From assembly GCA_016717335.1 (NCBI GenBank), contig JADKFS010000019.1, forward strand, positions 62,001-126,000: a DNA stretch of 64,000 nt. The letters run 5' to 3'. Origin of the DNA: Candidatus Ribeiella danica. Its GTDB lineage: Bacteria; Chloroflexota; Chloroflexia; Chloroflexales; Roseiflexaceae. The stretch's first letter is position 1. Every line of letters starts with the position of its first letter. The position numbers and the translations under genes were made by a program. Below the pieces are notes generated by a model. That model was not told the DNA's origin, made no database searches, and worked only from the letters and a program-made list of their open reading frames with translations. Shown here in pieces: positions 40,240 to 48,378 of this stretch.

Positions 40240-42846
40240 ATGACTGTCACTCGCTATGTGCTCGGCCTGATGCTCGCCCTCGCGCTGCTGCTCGGCCTGC
40301 GCCTGCCATTTCTCCGCTGCGAGCCGTTCATCCCCGGCACCCCGCTACTGTTCGACGAGAAGGACTACATCCGCGGCGCCAAGGCGATGCCCGTCGGCGA
40401 CACCTCGGTCGATACGAACGAGGCCTGGATCCGCGCGCCGGGGACGTCGTGGGCGCTGCTGACGGTGGCGCGGCTGCGCGGCGTGCCGGTCGAGCTGGCC
40501 GGCTGCGACTTCCAGCGCGCGCAGGTCGGGCTGTGGGCGGTGATGCTGCTGCTGGTCGCGGCGATCGCTGGCATGCTGTTCGGGCGCGGCGCGGCGCTGG
40601 CCACGGCCCTGCTCTTCGCGATCACGCCCATCCCCGCCGCAGTGACGCTGATGCTGCACGCCGATACGCTGTTCTGCGCGGCGCAGGTGGCCGCCGTGTG
40701 GGCGCTGCTGGTCTACGCCCGCCGCCCGCACCTGGCCTGGCCGGTCGCGGCGGGCGTGTTGGCCGGGCTGGCCGCGCTGGTGCGCTCGCCGATCTTGCCG
40801 CTGCTGCCGCTCCTGGCGCTGTGGGTCACCCTCGATTCCTGGCGGCGCCTGCGCCCCCCCGTCGCGCCGCCCGAGCGGGCGAAGCCGCGCTGGCGCGCCG
40901 TGCGCGCGCTGGGCCGCGAGCTGCGGGCCGCCCGCGCGCTCACGCTGCGGCAGGCGCTGCGGGTGCTGCTGCCCGGCATTCTGCTGCTGGCCTGCGCGGC
41001 GGCGGTGCTCGCGCCCTGGACGATCCGCAACTACCGGCTGTACGGCGGCTTCATCCCGAGCGACACGACCGGCGCGGTGAATCTGCTCGACAACAACGCG
41101 CCGAAGGGCTACTCGACCTTCAACCGGATCCGCGCCGCATCCGACAACCCGGCCGAGCGCCAGCGCTTCGCGACGAGCCAGGCGCTCGCCTTCATCCGCG
41201 CCGACCTGCCCGGCTTCGCGCGCAAGGTCGCGTACGCCAGCTGGCTGGCGTGGAGCCCGGATAGCTTCCGGCGCACCTGGGACTTCTGGACCGCCCTGAC
41301 CGAGCGGCCGCTCGTCGGGGCGCTGTTCGCGCAGTTCACGGTGCTGCTGTGGCCGACGATCGCCCTGGCGATGCTGGGGCTGCTGTTCGCTCCGCACGCG
41401 GCGGCCGGGGCGCGCGGCTACCGCGCCGTGATGCTGGTGGTGGTGCTCTACTACACCCTGACGATCGGCGTCACGCACTTCGAAGAGCGCTACCGGATGC
41501 CATTCCTGCTGCTGTGGATGCCGTATGCCGGCTGGTGCCTGGCCCACCCACGCGCGCTGATTGTCCGGCTGCGGCGCCCGGCGGGAGCGATCGCCGTCGT
41601 GGTCGCGGTCGCGCTGGCGATCTCGTACGCGCCGCAGATCTGGCCGCTGCAGTGGGAGAACGCGCGCGCGCTGGCGCTGCACGCGCGCGGGCTGCTCCGC
41701 GCGCAGTCTGGCGATATCGCGGGCGGGCTGGGCGACCAGCGCGCGGCTGCCGAGCTGCAGCCGGATCTGCTCGAAGCGTACGTCGTGGCCGGCGATCTGC
41801 TGGCCCAGCAGGACGACCAGGCCGGCGCCGAGCAGGCGCTGCGGGCGGCCCTGGCAGGCGCGCAGGCCGTCAAGCTGCGCCCGCCGGCCGACGCGACCGT
41901 GGCGCTGCAGCGGCTGCTGCGCGCCCAGGGCCGACTTGACGACAGCGCCAACCTCGACAGCGATCTGTCGCTGCCCGCGCGGCGGCGCGCCGAGGCGCTG
42001 GCGTGGCGGCGCGGCGGCGCGCCGGGCCCATCGCTGCGCCTCGGCGCCGACGACCTGGGCCTGGTGCGCGGCTTCTACTCGGTCGACCGGCAGCACGCCT
42101 TTCGCTGGAGCGCCCCGCAGGCTCAGCTGCTGCTCGCCGGCCAGGGCGACTATGTCTGCCTGTCTGTGAACGCCGGCCGCCCGCCTGACGTCCCGGCGCC
42201 GCTGGTGACCCTGGCCGCCCGGACGAGCGGGCAGGCGCAGGTCGAGATCGGCCAGCTGCACCCGCCGCGCAACGGGTGGGCGTGGCTCTGCGCGCGCCTG
42301 CCCGCGCCCGCTGACGGCGAGGTGGAGATCACGCTGAGCGCGACCGCCTACAACCCGCTCGCGCACGGTGCCCTGTCCGACCCGCGCGACCTGGGCGTGA
42401 ACCTCCAGGAGGCCGCGCTGCGATCCGGCCCGCTGGCGATCGACGGCGCCAGCGGGCTGCTGCTGGACCAGCCGGCGACCGCCGAGCCCGCCCAGGCGCT
42501 CCAGCTGATCGGCATCAGCGGCGCCGCGCGCGGGCGGCCAGGCGAGCAGGTGCCGCTGACGATCTGGTGGCGCGACGCGCAGCCCCCGCCGGCCGGCGCG
42601 TTCACCTTCCTGCACGTGCTCGACGCCGGCGGGCAGACGGTGGCCTCGTACAACGCGCCGCTCGCGGGCGATCGGCGGCCGCAGCCCTGGGTCGCCGACG
42701 AGCCGCTGCTCGACTACGCCACGATCCCGCTTCCCGCAACCCTCGCGCCGGGCCGCTACCGGCTGATCGGCGGCGCCTTCGACCCGGCCTCCGGCGCGCA
42801 GCTGGCAAAGGCCGAGCTGGGCGAGCTGCTCGTCGAAGGGAAGTGA
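40240..42846 (+). CDS. GT39/ArnT-type membrane glycosyltransferase with TPR-like tail
   Basis: The start is ATG 40240; the frame is open further upstream but passes through the tRNA, so it is spurious there. 868 residues. A first helix (VLGLMLALALLLGL) is followed by a periplasmic loop with LFDEKDYIRGA, resembling the catalytic Asp loop of PMT/ArnT enzymes, then eight to ten further helices to about residue 475. Residues about 480-560 form TPR-like helices (ALHARGLLRAQSGDIAGGLG, AAAELQPDLLEAYVVAGDLL). A C-terminal beta-rich part follows. It probably transfers sugars from polyprenyl-phosphate donors outside the membrane; donor and acceptor are unknown. The next gene begins 4 bases later and is related in kind. 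Confidence 0.82.
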   Translation: MTVTRYVLGLMLALALLLGLRLPFLRCEPFIPGTPLLFDEKDYIRGAKAMPVGDTSVDTNEAWIRAPGTSWALLTVARLRGVPVELAGCDFQRAQVGLWAVMLLLVAAIAGMLFGRGAALATALLFAITPIPAAVTLMLHADTLFCAAQVAAVWALLVYARRPHLAWPVAAGVLAGLAALVRSPILPLLPLLALWVTLDSWRRLRPPVAPPERAKPRWRAVRALGRELRAARALTLRQALRVLLPGILLLACAAAVLAPWTIRNYRLYGGFIPSDTTGAVNLLDNNAPKGYSTFNRIRAASDNPAERQRFATSQALAFIRADLPGFARKVAYASWLAWSPDSFRRTWDFWTALTERPLVGALFAQFTVLLWPTIALAMLGLLFAPHAAAGARGYRAVMLVVVLYYTLTIGVTHFEERYRMPFLLLWMPYAGWCLAHPRALIVRLRRPAGAIAVVVAVALAISYAPQIWPLQWENARALALHARGLLRAQSGDIAGGLGDQRAAAELQPDLLEAYVVAGDLLAQQDDQAGAEQALRAALAGAQAVKLRPPADATVALQRLLRAQGRLDDSANLDSDLSLPARRRAEALAWRRGGAPGPSLRLGADDLGLVRGFYSVDRQHAFRWSAPQAQLLLAGQGDYVCLSVNAGRPPDVPAPLVTLAARTSGQAQVEIGQLHPPRNGWAWLCARLPAPADGEVEITLSATAYNPLAHGALSDPRDLGVNLQEAALRSGPLAIDGASGLLLDQPATAEPAQALQLIGISGAARGRPGEQVPLTIWWRDAQPPPAGAFTFLHVLDAGGQTVASYNAPLAGDRRPQPWVADEPLLDYATIPLPATLAPGRYRLIGGAFDPASGAQLAKAELGELLVEGK

Positions 42847-42850
42847 CGCC

Positions 42851-44992
42851 GTGCGCGCTCGATCGACTCCCCCTGTCCTGCTGGTGGCGATCGCCGTCTG
42901 CGCCTGGCTGGTCGGGCTGGCGGCGCTGGCGGCGCGGCCGGCCGCATCGCTCGACGAGGCCAGCGGGCTCTACGGCGTCCAGGGCGCGGAGCAGCCGCAC
43001 CGCTGGACCAGCAACCGCGTGCGGATTCCCATCCACGCTGGCTCCGGCCCGACGGTCGTCGCGCTCACGCTCGGCGAGTCGCGCTGGCCGGGGCGGCCCG
43101 CCCCGACCGTGACGCTGGCGAGCGACCAGGGCGCGCTGGCGACCTTCGCGGCGCCGGAGGGGCTGCGGCGCTACCACGCGCTGCTGCCCGCGTCGGCTTC
43201 GCTGCTCACGCTCGATGCCACGGTGGGCCAGCCGCCGCAGGGCGACCCGCGCTGGCTGGGCGTGACGGTCTACGGGCTGGCGGCCACCCGCGGCGGGGTG
43301 CCGCTGCGCGCCGCCGCCGAGGCGCTCGTGCCCGCGCTGGTGGCGCTGCTATTTGTGTTCGCGGCGGCGTGGTGTGTCCGGCGCGGCTACGGGATCGAGC
43401 TGGCGCTGGCCGTGCTGGCGCTGGCGCTGCGGGTCGCGCTGCTCACGGTCGCGCCGCCCGGCTTCCGGCCGGACGAGGTCGTCAGCCTGGTCGACGCCTG
43501 GCACCTCTCGCAGACCGCCCACGACCACCTCGGCCACCTGCTGCCGCTCGGCGCGCAGGAGGCGTTCGGCGACTGGATCTCGCCGCTGCTGACCTACCTG
43601 GAGCTGCCGGCAGTCGCGCTGCTCGGGCCGCGGGTGCTGGCCGGCCGCCTGGTCACGGCCATCTACGGCGCGCTGGCCGCTCCGCTACTCTATTGGCTGG
43701 CGCGCGCGCTGGCGCTGCCCGTTCCGGCGGCGATCTGCGCCGGGCTGGCGGCGGCCTGCTCGCCCTGGCAGATATTCATGAGCCGGATCGCGCTGCCGCC
43801 GGCGCTCGTGCCGACTAGCTGGACGCTCTGCCTGCTGGCTGGGCTGCTGCTGATCCGGCGCGGTGGCCGGCCCGACGCGCTGCTGCTGGGGCTGGCGGGC
43901 GGGGTCGCACTGTACGCCTACCCGACGCTCAAGCTGGCGGTGCCGCTGCTGCTGGCGCTGGCGGGGGCGCTGGCGCTGCTGCGCCACGGCTGGCGCGCGC
44001 TGCCGCGCTGGCTGCCGGGGGCGGCGCTGGCCGGGCTGCTGTGGCTGCCGTTCGTCTACGTCACGCTGTTCAACCCCGCCAGCAGCACCCGGCTCGACCA
44101 GACCACCATCCAGGCCGACACTTGGGGCGCGTGGCTGGTGGCCTGGTGGCGCGGCTACAGCGTCTACTTCCAGCCCGCGTTCTACTACGCGGCGGGCGAC
44201 GGCAGCTCGATCCGCGGCGTGCCCGGGCACGGCGTGGAACTCGTCGCCACTGCGCCGCTGGTCGCGCTCGGGCTCGTGACGCTTATCTATCGCGCCATTG
44301 CGGATCGCAGACGACAGTTGACAGGTTTGGAGACACGCGAAGCTCAATCTGCAATCGAGTGGTGGTTTCTCACCGGCGCTGTCGCGATCGCGCCGCTGGC
44401 GGCCAGCCTGACCCAGCCGAGCCCGCACACCTACCGGGCCGCGACGATCGCGCCGCTCTATGCGCTGCTGGCCGGCCTTGGCGCGGCCACGGTCTGGCGG
44501 CTGCTGGGCAAGATCCCACGCGCGCCGCTGCGCCGCGCGATCCAGGCCGGCGCGAGCGTGGCGCTGATCGCAGCGCTTGCGTGGCAGGCCGGCGCCTGGC
44601 TGCGCGACTACACCCAGGTGTACCCCGCGCAGGTCGCGACTGCGAACCAGGACGGGCTGATCGAGGCGATGGAGCGCGCGATCGGCCACGCCGCTGACTT
44701 CGACGAGGTCTGGATCAGCTACCAGAACATTAACGAGCCGTACATCTACCTGCTGGCGGCGCAGCCCATGCCGCCGGCCCAGGCGCAGCGGCAGCTCGCC
44801 GTGACGCGGCGGGCCGGGCACTTCAACGACATCACCGCGATCGGAGGCTACCACTTCGCCGACCTGGCGGCGATTCCGCGGCGGCTGCCGGTGCTGGAGG
44901 CCATCCCCGACCAGTTCGGCGGGCCGGCCTTCGTCCTGCAGGAGTGGCGGCAGGATGGGAAGCGCATCCTGCTCCTCCGCCGCATGGAGTAG
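42851..44992 (+). CDS. GT39-type polytopic membrane protein
   Basis: GTG start at 42851, four bases after the preceding stop; 713 residues. After a signal anchor and a beta-rich domain (to about residue 155) come about ten membrane helices. The loop GFRPDEVVSLVDAWHLS holds the Asp-Glu expected in GT39/PMT-like enzymes. A soluble tail (from DFDEVWISYQNINEP) ends the protein. The insert RRQLTGLETREAQSAIE near residue 490 is coded by low-complexity sequence including a CAATCTGCAATC tract at 44345-44357. It probably works with the upstream enzyme in building a surface glycan or glycoprotein. Confidence 0.78.
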   Translation: MRARSTPPVLLVAIAVCAWLVGLAALAARPAASLDEASGLYGVQGAEQPHRWTSNRVRIPIHAGSGPTVVALTLGESRWPGRPAPTVTLASDQGALATFAAPEGLRRYHALLPASASLLTLDATVGQPPQGDPRWLGVTVYGLAATRGGVPLRAAAEALVPALVALLFVFAAAWCVRRGYGIELALAVLALALRVALLTVAPPGFRPDEVVSLVDAWHLSQTAHDHLGHLLPLGAQEAFGDWISPLLTYLELPAVALLGPRVLAGRLVTAIYGALAAPLLYWLARALALPVPAAICAGLAAACSPWQIFMSRIALPPALVPTSWTLCLLAGLLLIRRGGRPDALLLGLAGGVALYAYPTLKLAVPLLLALAGALALLRHGWRALPRWLPGAALAGLLWLPFVYVTLFNPASSTRLDQTTIQADTWGAWLVAWWRGYSVYFQPAFYYAAGDGSSIRGVPGHGVELVATAPLVALGLVTLIYRAIADRRRQLTGLETREAQSAIEWWFLTGAVAIAPLAASLTQPSPHTYRAATIAPLYALLAGLGAATVWRLLGKIPRAPLRRAIQAGASVALIAALAWQAGAWLRDYTQVYPAQVATANQDGLIEAMERAIGHAADFDEVWISYQNINEPYIYLLAAQPMPPAQAQRQLAVTRRAGHFNDITAIGGYHFADLAAIPRRLPVLEAIPDQFGGPAFVLQEWRQDGKRILLLRRME

Positions 44993-45013
44993 GCGTTGGG
45001 CAGCCCCCCTTTG

Positions 45014-45150
45014 GACACCCCACCCCTGCCCCCTCCCCTACCAGGGGAGGGGAATGAATCTGGCGTGGTGGTGCGGCCGCCAAGCGACCGCACCACCACA
45101 CCCTCCCCTCGCCCGCCTGGGAGAGCGGGGCAGGGGGGTGAGGGCCCACA
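45014..45150. repeat. Paired-arm repeat with inner palindrome (family A)
   Basis: The arms are CCCCTGCCCCCTCCCC... and ...GGGGCAGGGGGGTGAGGGCC. The inner palindrome GTGGTGGTGCGGCCGC (45065-45080), CAA, GCGACCGCACCACCAC (45084-45099) has one mismatch in 16. Confidence 0.75.
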
Positions 45151-45156
45151 GCATGG

Positions 45157-45162
45157 TATAAT
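45157..45162 (+). promoter_or_regulatory. -10 box of dcd
   Basis: TATAAT in the context ATGGTATAATTGCGC, 40 bases before the GTG start at 45203. Confidence 0.55.
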
Positions 45163-45202
45163 TGCGCCCCGAACCCCACCTTGCAGATCGGAGAAGCGAG
45201 AC

Positions 45203-45757
45203 GTGACGATCAAATCAGACCGCTGGATTCGGCAGATGGCGCACGAGCACGGCATGATCGAGCCGTTCATCGAGAGCCAGGTGCGCAACGGCGTGATCTC
45301 CTACGGCCTGTCGTCCTACGGCTACGACATGCGCATCGCCGACGAGTTCAAGGTCTTCACCAATGTATTCAACACGCTGGTCGACCCGAAGCACTTCGAC
45401 CCGCGCTCGTTCGTCGACATCAAGGGCGAGTACTGCGACATCCCGCCGAACTCGTTCGTGCTGGCGCGCACGGTCGAGTACTTCCGGATCCCCCGGAACG
45501 TGCTGGCGGTCTGCCTGGGAAAATCGACATATGCCCGCTGTGGGATCATCGTAAATACGACCCCCTTCGAGCCCGGCTGGCGCGGCTTCGTGACGCTGGA
45601 GCTGTCCAACAGCACGCCGCTGCCGGCGCGCGTCTACGCGAACGAGGGGATCGGCCAGGTGCTGTTCTTCGAGAGCGACGAGCAGTGCGAGATCTCGTAC
45701 GACGAGAAGAAGGGCAAGTACCTCGATCAGGTTGGGGTCGTGCCGCCGCGGCTGTAG
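45203..45757 (+). CDS. dcd: dCTP deaminase
   Basis: GTG start at 45203 with GGAGAAG upstream; 184 residues. It belongs to the dCTP deaminase/dUTPase trimer family: VISYGLSSYGYDMRIADEF near the N-terminus, FVLARTVEYFRIP, the active-site GKSTYARCGIIVNTTPFEPGW with the catalytic Glu in FEPG, and ANEGIGQVLFF. The sequence fits DCD rather than dUTPase (KSTYAR and the C-terminal KKGKYLDQ). It deaminates dCTP to dUTP for thymidylate supply, possibly as the bifunctional form. The gene stands alone with its own promoter. Confidence 0.95.
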   Translation: MTIKSDRWIRQMAHEHGMIEPFIESQVRNGVISYGLSSYGYDMRIADEFKVFTNVFNTLVDPKHFDPRSFVDIKGEYCDIPPNSFVLARTVEYFRIPRNVLAVCLGKSTYARCGIIVNTTPFEPGWRGFVTLELSNSTPLPARVYANEGIGQVLFFESDEQCEISYDEKKGKYLDQVGVVPPRL

Positions 45758-45759
45758 GG

Positions 45760-45799
45760 CGTTAGAACGTTGGAACGCTCCAACGCTCTAACGTTCCAA
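45760..45799. repeat. 8-bp palindromic tandem tract
   Basis: Five octamers: CGTTAGAA, CGTTGGAA, CGCTCCAA, CGCTCTAA, CGTTCCAA. The halves are complementary, so a hairpin can form between dcd and the convergent gene; the tract runs into the last codons of the latter. The same words recur at 62303-62326. Confidence 0.7.
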
Positions 45800-46561
45800 C
45801 GGCTCGACGCGCAACGAGCCGAGGTCCATCCACTGCGCCGCGGCGTCGAGCAGGCCCCAGCCGAAGCGCGCCTGCGGCGTGGCGATCATGTACTGGTTGT
45901 CGACCCAGGCTACGAAGCCGAGCGGCCCACGCGGCGCGCGATCGGTCTCCAGCACGGTCGCGCCGTCGACGGCGAAGCAGGCCCCGTCGGCGCGCCACTC
46001 GAGCGTGTAGCTGCGCCAGGCCGGGTCGAGCGGGGCGATCGGCGCCTCGGCGATGCTCAGGCCGCGCTGCACGAGCGGCCAGATCCGGCGGTAGAGCGGC
46101 GGCGACTGATTGGCGAGCACGACCAGCGGGGCGAGCGGCGCCCACGCCAGCGCGCGCGGCCGGGTCGCGTCGATGCAGGTGGCCTTCCAGCCGCTGCCGG
46201 GCGCCTCCAGCGCCAGCGGCATGTCCGACGGCGGCGAGGCGTGGAAGAACCAGATCGCGGCGGGCAGTGCCGGCCGCTCGGTCAGCGGCGAGAAGCTGTT
46301 ATTCCAGAAGCCGAACCCGGCCGTGCCCGCCAGCGGCCCCGAGGCGCGCGCCCGCACCGTCATCCGTAGGGGCGGCCGCCAGGGGAACTCGGCGCGCCGC
46401 AGACCGGCGTAGTCCTCGATCTGCGCGTCGGCGTAGCGGGCGCGCCGCGCGCCGGCCAGCAGCAGCCGCAGCCCCGCGCCAGTCACCACCAGGCGCCCGC
46501 CGCCGACCTGGATCGTACGCCAGCGCCGCGACGGGCGGGGCAGAAATGTCTCGGCGATCAT
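45788..46561 (-). CDS. Hypothetical beta-sandwich (LamG/concanavalin-like) protein
   Basis: From ATG 46561, 257 residues. The upstream extension of the frame enters a family B repeat and is not used. The body resembles a concanavalin-type sandwich: RMTVRARASGPLAGTAGFGFWNN, PAAIWFFHASPPSD, WRSYTLEWRADGACFAVDGA and LGFVAWVDNQYMI, where the 'W...YTLEW..D...F.VDG' pattern is common in family-16-like and LamG-like folds. No catalytic ExDxE motif of GH16 is present, and no signal peptide is evident, so it may be a binding or structural protein in the cytoplasm. The function is unknown. Confidence 0.65.
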   Translation of the reverse strand: MIAETFLPRPSRRWRTIQVGGGRLVVTGAGLRLLLAGARRARYADAQIEDYAGLRRAEFPWRPPLRMTVRARASGPLAGTAGFGFWNNSFSPLTERPALPAAIWFFHASPPSDMPLALEAPGSGWKATCIDATRPRALAWAPLAPLVVLANQSPPLYRRIWPLVQRGLSIAEAPIAPLDPAWRSYTLEWRADGACFAVDGATVLETDRAPRGPLGFVAWVDNQYMIATPQARFGWGLLDAAAQWMDLGSLRVEPLER

Positions 46562-46634
46562 GTTCGTCCGTCTCACTCCACGTGTGCGTGGCGCAAGTAT
46601 ACGCTTCTCGCTCCCCCTGTTCAAGCTCAACTTC

Positions 46635-46990
46635 TTTTCCGGGGCGCTGCGCCCCCGGCCCCCCTCCGGCAAGTGGTGCCATCTCGGCTTCAATCCCAGT
46701 GGCGCATGCCCGGCACCATTCCTGCGAGGTGAGTTGCATCCTACCGCGCCTGGATTCAGCCGGGCATGCGCGTCAAGCACTGGATGTGAGGCTGCATGAT
46801 TTTGGGGTCCAGGGGCGAAGCCCCGGCCGGGGGGCGGCGGGGGTGGCGGCCCACCCCGCCCGCGGGGGCGCGGGGGCGCGCAGCTCCCGAAAGCGGTGTG
46901 GGCGCGCAAGACTCACGCGGGGGCGCGGGGGGCGCGCAGCCCCCGAAAGCGGTGTGGGCGCGCAGCCCGCGGGGGCACGGGGCGCGCAGC
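46635..46990. repeat. Nested inverted repeat (family B)
   Basis: It begins CCGGGGCGCTGCGCCCCCGG, then CCTCCGGCAAGTGGTGCC, then GTGGCGCATGCCCGGCACC, GCGCCTGGATTCAGCCGGGC and ATGCGCGTCAAGC, and ends in GGGGTCCAGGGGCGAAGCCC followed by GC-rich CGCGCAGCCC words. The inner GGCGCATGCC and GGGCATGCGC arms pair, and the outer CCTCCGGCAA matches the complement of the far TTTGGGG... region loosely. Low-complexity GGGGGCGCG sequence extends it to about 46990. Confidence 0.65.
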
Positions 46991-47029
46991 CCCATGGTGG
47001 TAGGGGCGCTCAATTGAACGCCCCTACCT

Positions 47030-47530
47030 CTACGGATGGGTCCCGTTGGATGGGCGGTCGATCCGAATCGGCGCCCCGAGCTCGTCGATCAGGTCGGCCG
47101 GGCAGGGCTCGCCGAGCACCGCCAGCGCGGCGATGCCGTCGCGCACGATCCGGTTGAGCCGCACCGCCAGCCGCGAGATCTCGCCGGCCCGGCCCTGCGA
47201 CGCCTTGCGGCCCAGCAGTTCGGTGCCCAGCAGCAGCGCGGTGAAGACCTGCCTCAGCTGATGGATCGCCCGCGACCGTGGGCCGCCCGCGGCCGGCGTT
47301 GCCTCGCCTCGGCGTGCCCCCCGGCGCTTGCGGTGGGTGATATACCACAGCGCCTGGCCGCCGCACAGCATCAGTATGACATCGGACTGGCCGACCAGGA
47401 AATGCGACAGCGGCGCGTGTGCGGCCCGCGCCTCGCTGAGTCGCCTCGCCCGCGCCATAATATAAAGTCCTGAGACGCTGCTCACCAGCAGGGGCGCAGC
47501 GTGTTCGATTGGTATTTGTCGTTGTAACAC
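47030..47530 (-). CDS. Hypothetical membrane-associated protein with DHp-like helix region
   Basis: GTG 47530 is chosen because GTGAGGAGG lies directly upstream; 166 residues. One hydrophobic segment (SDVILMLCGGQALWYIT) lies near residue 57. After a basic linker comes AIHQLRQVFTALLLGTELLG and SRLAVRLNRIVRDGIAALAVL, which resembles the dimerisation/phospho-acceptor helices of histidine kinases (H-x-L-R), without any ATPase domain. It is divergent from a response-regulator gene (47634) with a shared 100-base promoter region. A phosphotransfer or scaffold role is possible; I do not recognise the family. Confidence 0.6.
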   Translation of the reverse strand: MLQRQIPIEHAAPLLVSSVSGLYIMARARRLSEARAAHAPLSHFLVGQSDVILMLCGGQALWYITHRKRRGARRGEATPAAGGPRSRAIHQLRQVFTALLLGTELLGRKASQGRAGEISRLAVRLNRIVRDGIAALAVLGEPCPADLIDELGAPIRIDRPSNGTHP

Positions 47531-47574
47531 AATAGCCTCCTCACGGCGCATATCTGCAGTGCTTTCGGCTATAT

Positions 47575-47603
47575 TTGCACGAACGATGCCATGAGTATAC
47601 AAT
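47575..47603 (+). promoter_or_regulatory. Promoter of the single-domain response regulator
   Basis: TTGCAC (47575-47580) and TACAAT (47598-47603) are separated by 17 bases. The ATG follows at 47634, with AAGGAAC as ribosome site. Confidence 0.6.
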
Positions 47604-47633
47604 GCCCTCTCTTGCTACCAAAGGAACTCGGAG

Positions 47634-48053
47634 ATGTCTCAGATCAAACGCGTGACGGTCGTCAACGACCACCCTGAATTCCTGGCCCTGATGGCCGACT
47701 TTCTCGGCGACGAGGGGTACGAGGTCACGACGATCCCGAAGCATCAGGGCGCCTTTGACCAGATCAAGCAGAGCTCCCCTGACGTGGTGATCTGCGACCT
47801 GCTGTTCGAGAATATGCCGGTCGGCTGGACGCTGATCGATATGCTCCACCTCGACCCGGCGACCCGCGCGATCCCGGTCATCCTCTGCACCGTGGCGACC
47901 AAGCAGGTCCAGGAGGTCGCTCCGTCGCTGGCCGCGAAGGGCATTCTGTGGCTTGAGAAGCCGTTCGAGCTCGAGAAGCTGCTGGCGCTGCTCGGCGGGA
48001 TCGAGCAGAACCCGGTGATGAAGCTGCGGCCGCAGGGCGAGGCCAGCGGTTGA
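47634..48053 (+). CDS. Single-domain response regulator
   Basis: A 139-residue receiver-like protein with no output domain. The acidic cluster is VNDHPEF, where an Asn replaces the first of the two usual acidic residues, the phospho-acceptor is in VVICDLLFENMP, the Thr position is reached in VILCTVA and the conserved Lys in LWLEKPFEL. The short tail after residue 125 is not a DNA-binding domain. It may serve as a phosphate sink or act by protein contact. It is divergent from a protein with kinase-dimerisation-like helices, a possible partner. Confidence 0.85.
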   Translation: MSQIKRVTVVNDHPEFLALMADFLGDEGYEVTTIPKHQGAFDQIKQSSPDVVICDLLFENMPVGWTLIDMLHLDPATRAIPVILCTVATKQVQEVAPSLAAKGILWLEKPFELEKLLALLGGIEQNPVMKLRPQGEASG

Positions 48054-48057
48054 CTCT

Positions 48058-48375
48058 GCCGGGGCGCTGCGCCCCCGGTCCCCCGCCCCCCCTCCGGCAA
48101 AGAATGTCGTCTCAGACCCCCTGCAAATAATGCCATGTCCGCTGCGGTGATTGTGGCCCATGCCCAGCACCATTTCACCGGACGAGTTCCGTCCCGGCGC
48201 GCCTGGATTCCGCCAGGCATGCGCCACTATCGCTGCCGCTGAGGCAGCATGCCTTGCAGGGGGTCTGGGGGCGGGCCTCCGCCCCCAGCGGGGGGTGTGG
48301 GGGGCGGCGCCCGCCCACGAACACACGCACATCGCATCTGCGATAGCACAGGGGGACTGGGGGCGGGCCACCAAG
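48058..48375. repeat. Nested inverted repeat (family B)
   Basis: It starts CCGGGGCGCTGCGCCCCCGG, then CCTCCGGCAAAGAATGTCGT, CCCCCTGCAAATAATGCC, GTGGCCCATGCCCAGCACC, GCGCCTGGATTCCGCCAGGC, GAGGCAGCATGCCTTGCAGG, and ends in GGCGGGCCTCCGCCCCCAGC-type palindromes. CCCCCTGCAAATAATGCC pairs with GGCAGCATGCCTTGCAGGGG over most of its length. It separates the response regulator from the convergent kinase gene. Confidence 0.7.
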
Positions 48376-48378
48376 CCC

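Noticed and set aside
40345..42615. A 756-codon minus-strand frame opposite the first GT39-type gene
   Set aside because: Low-complexity Arg/Gln composition and no ribosome site or motif; the plus strand encodes clear membrane helices and a catalytic loop.
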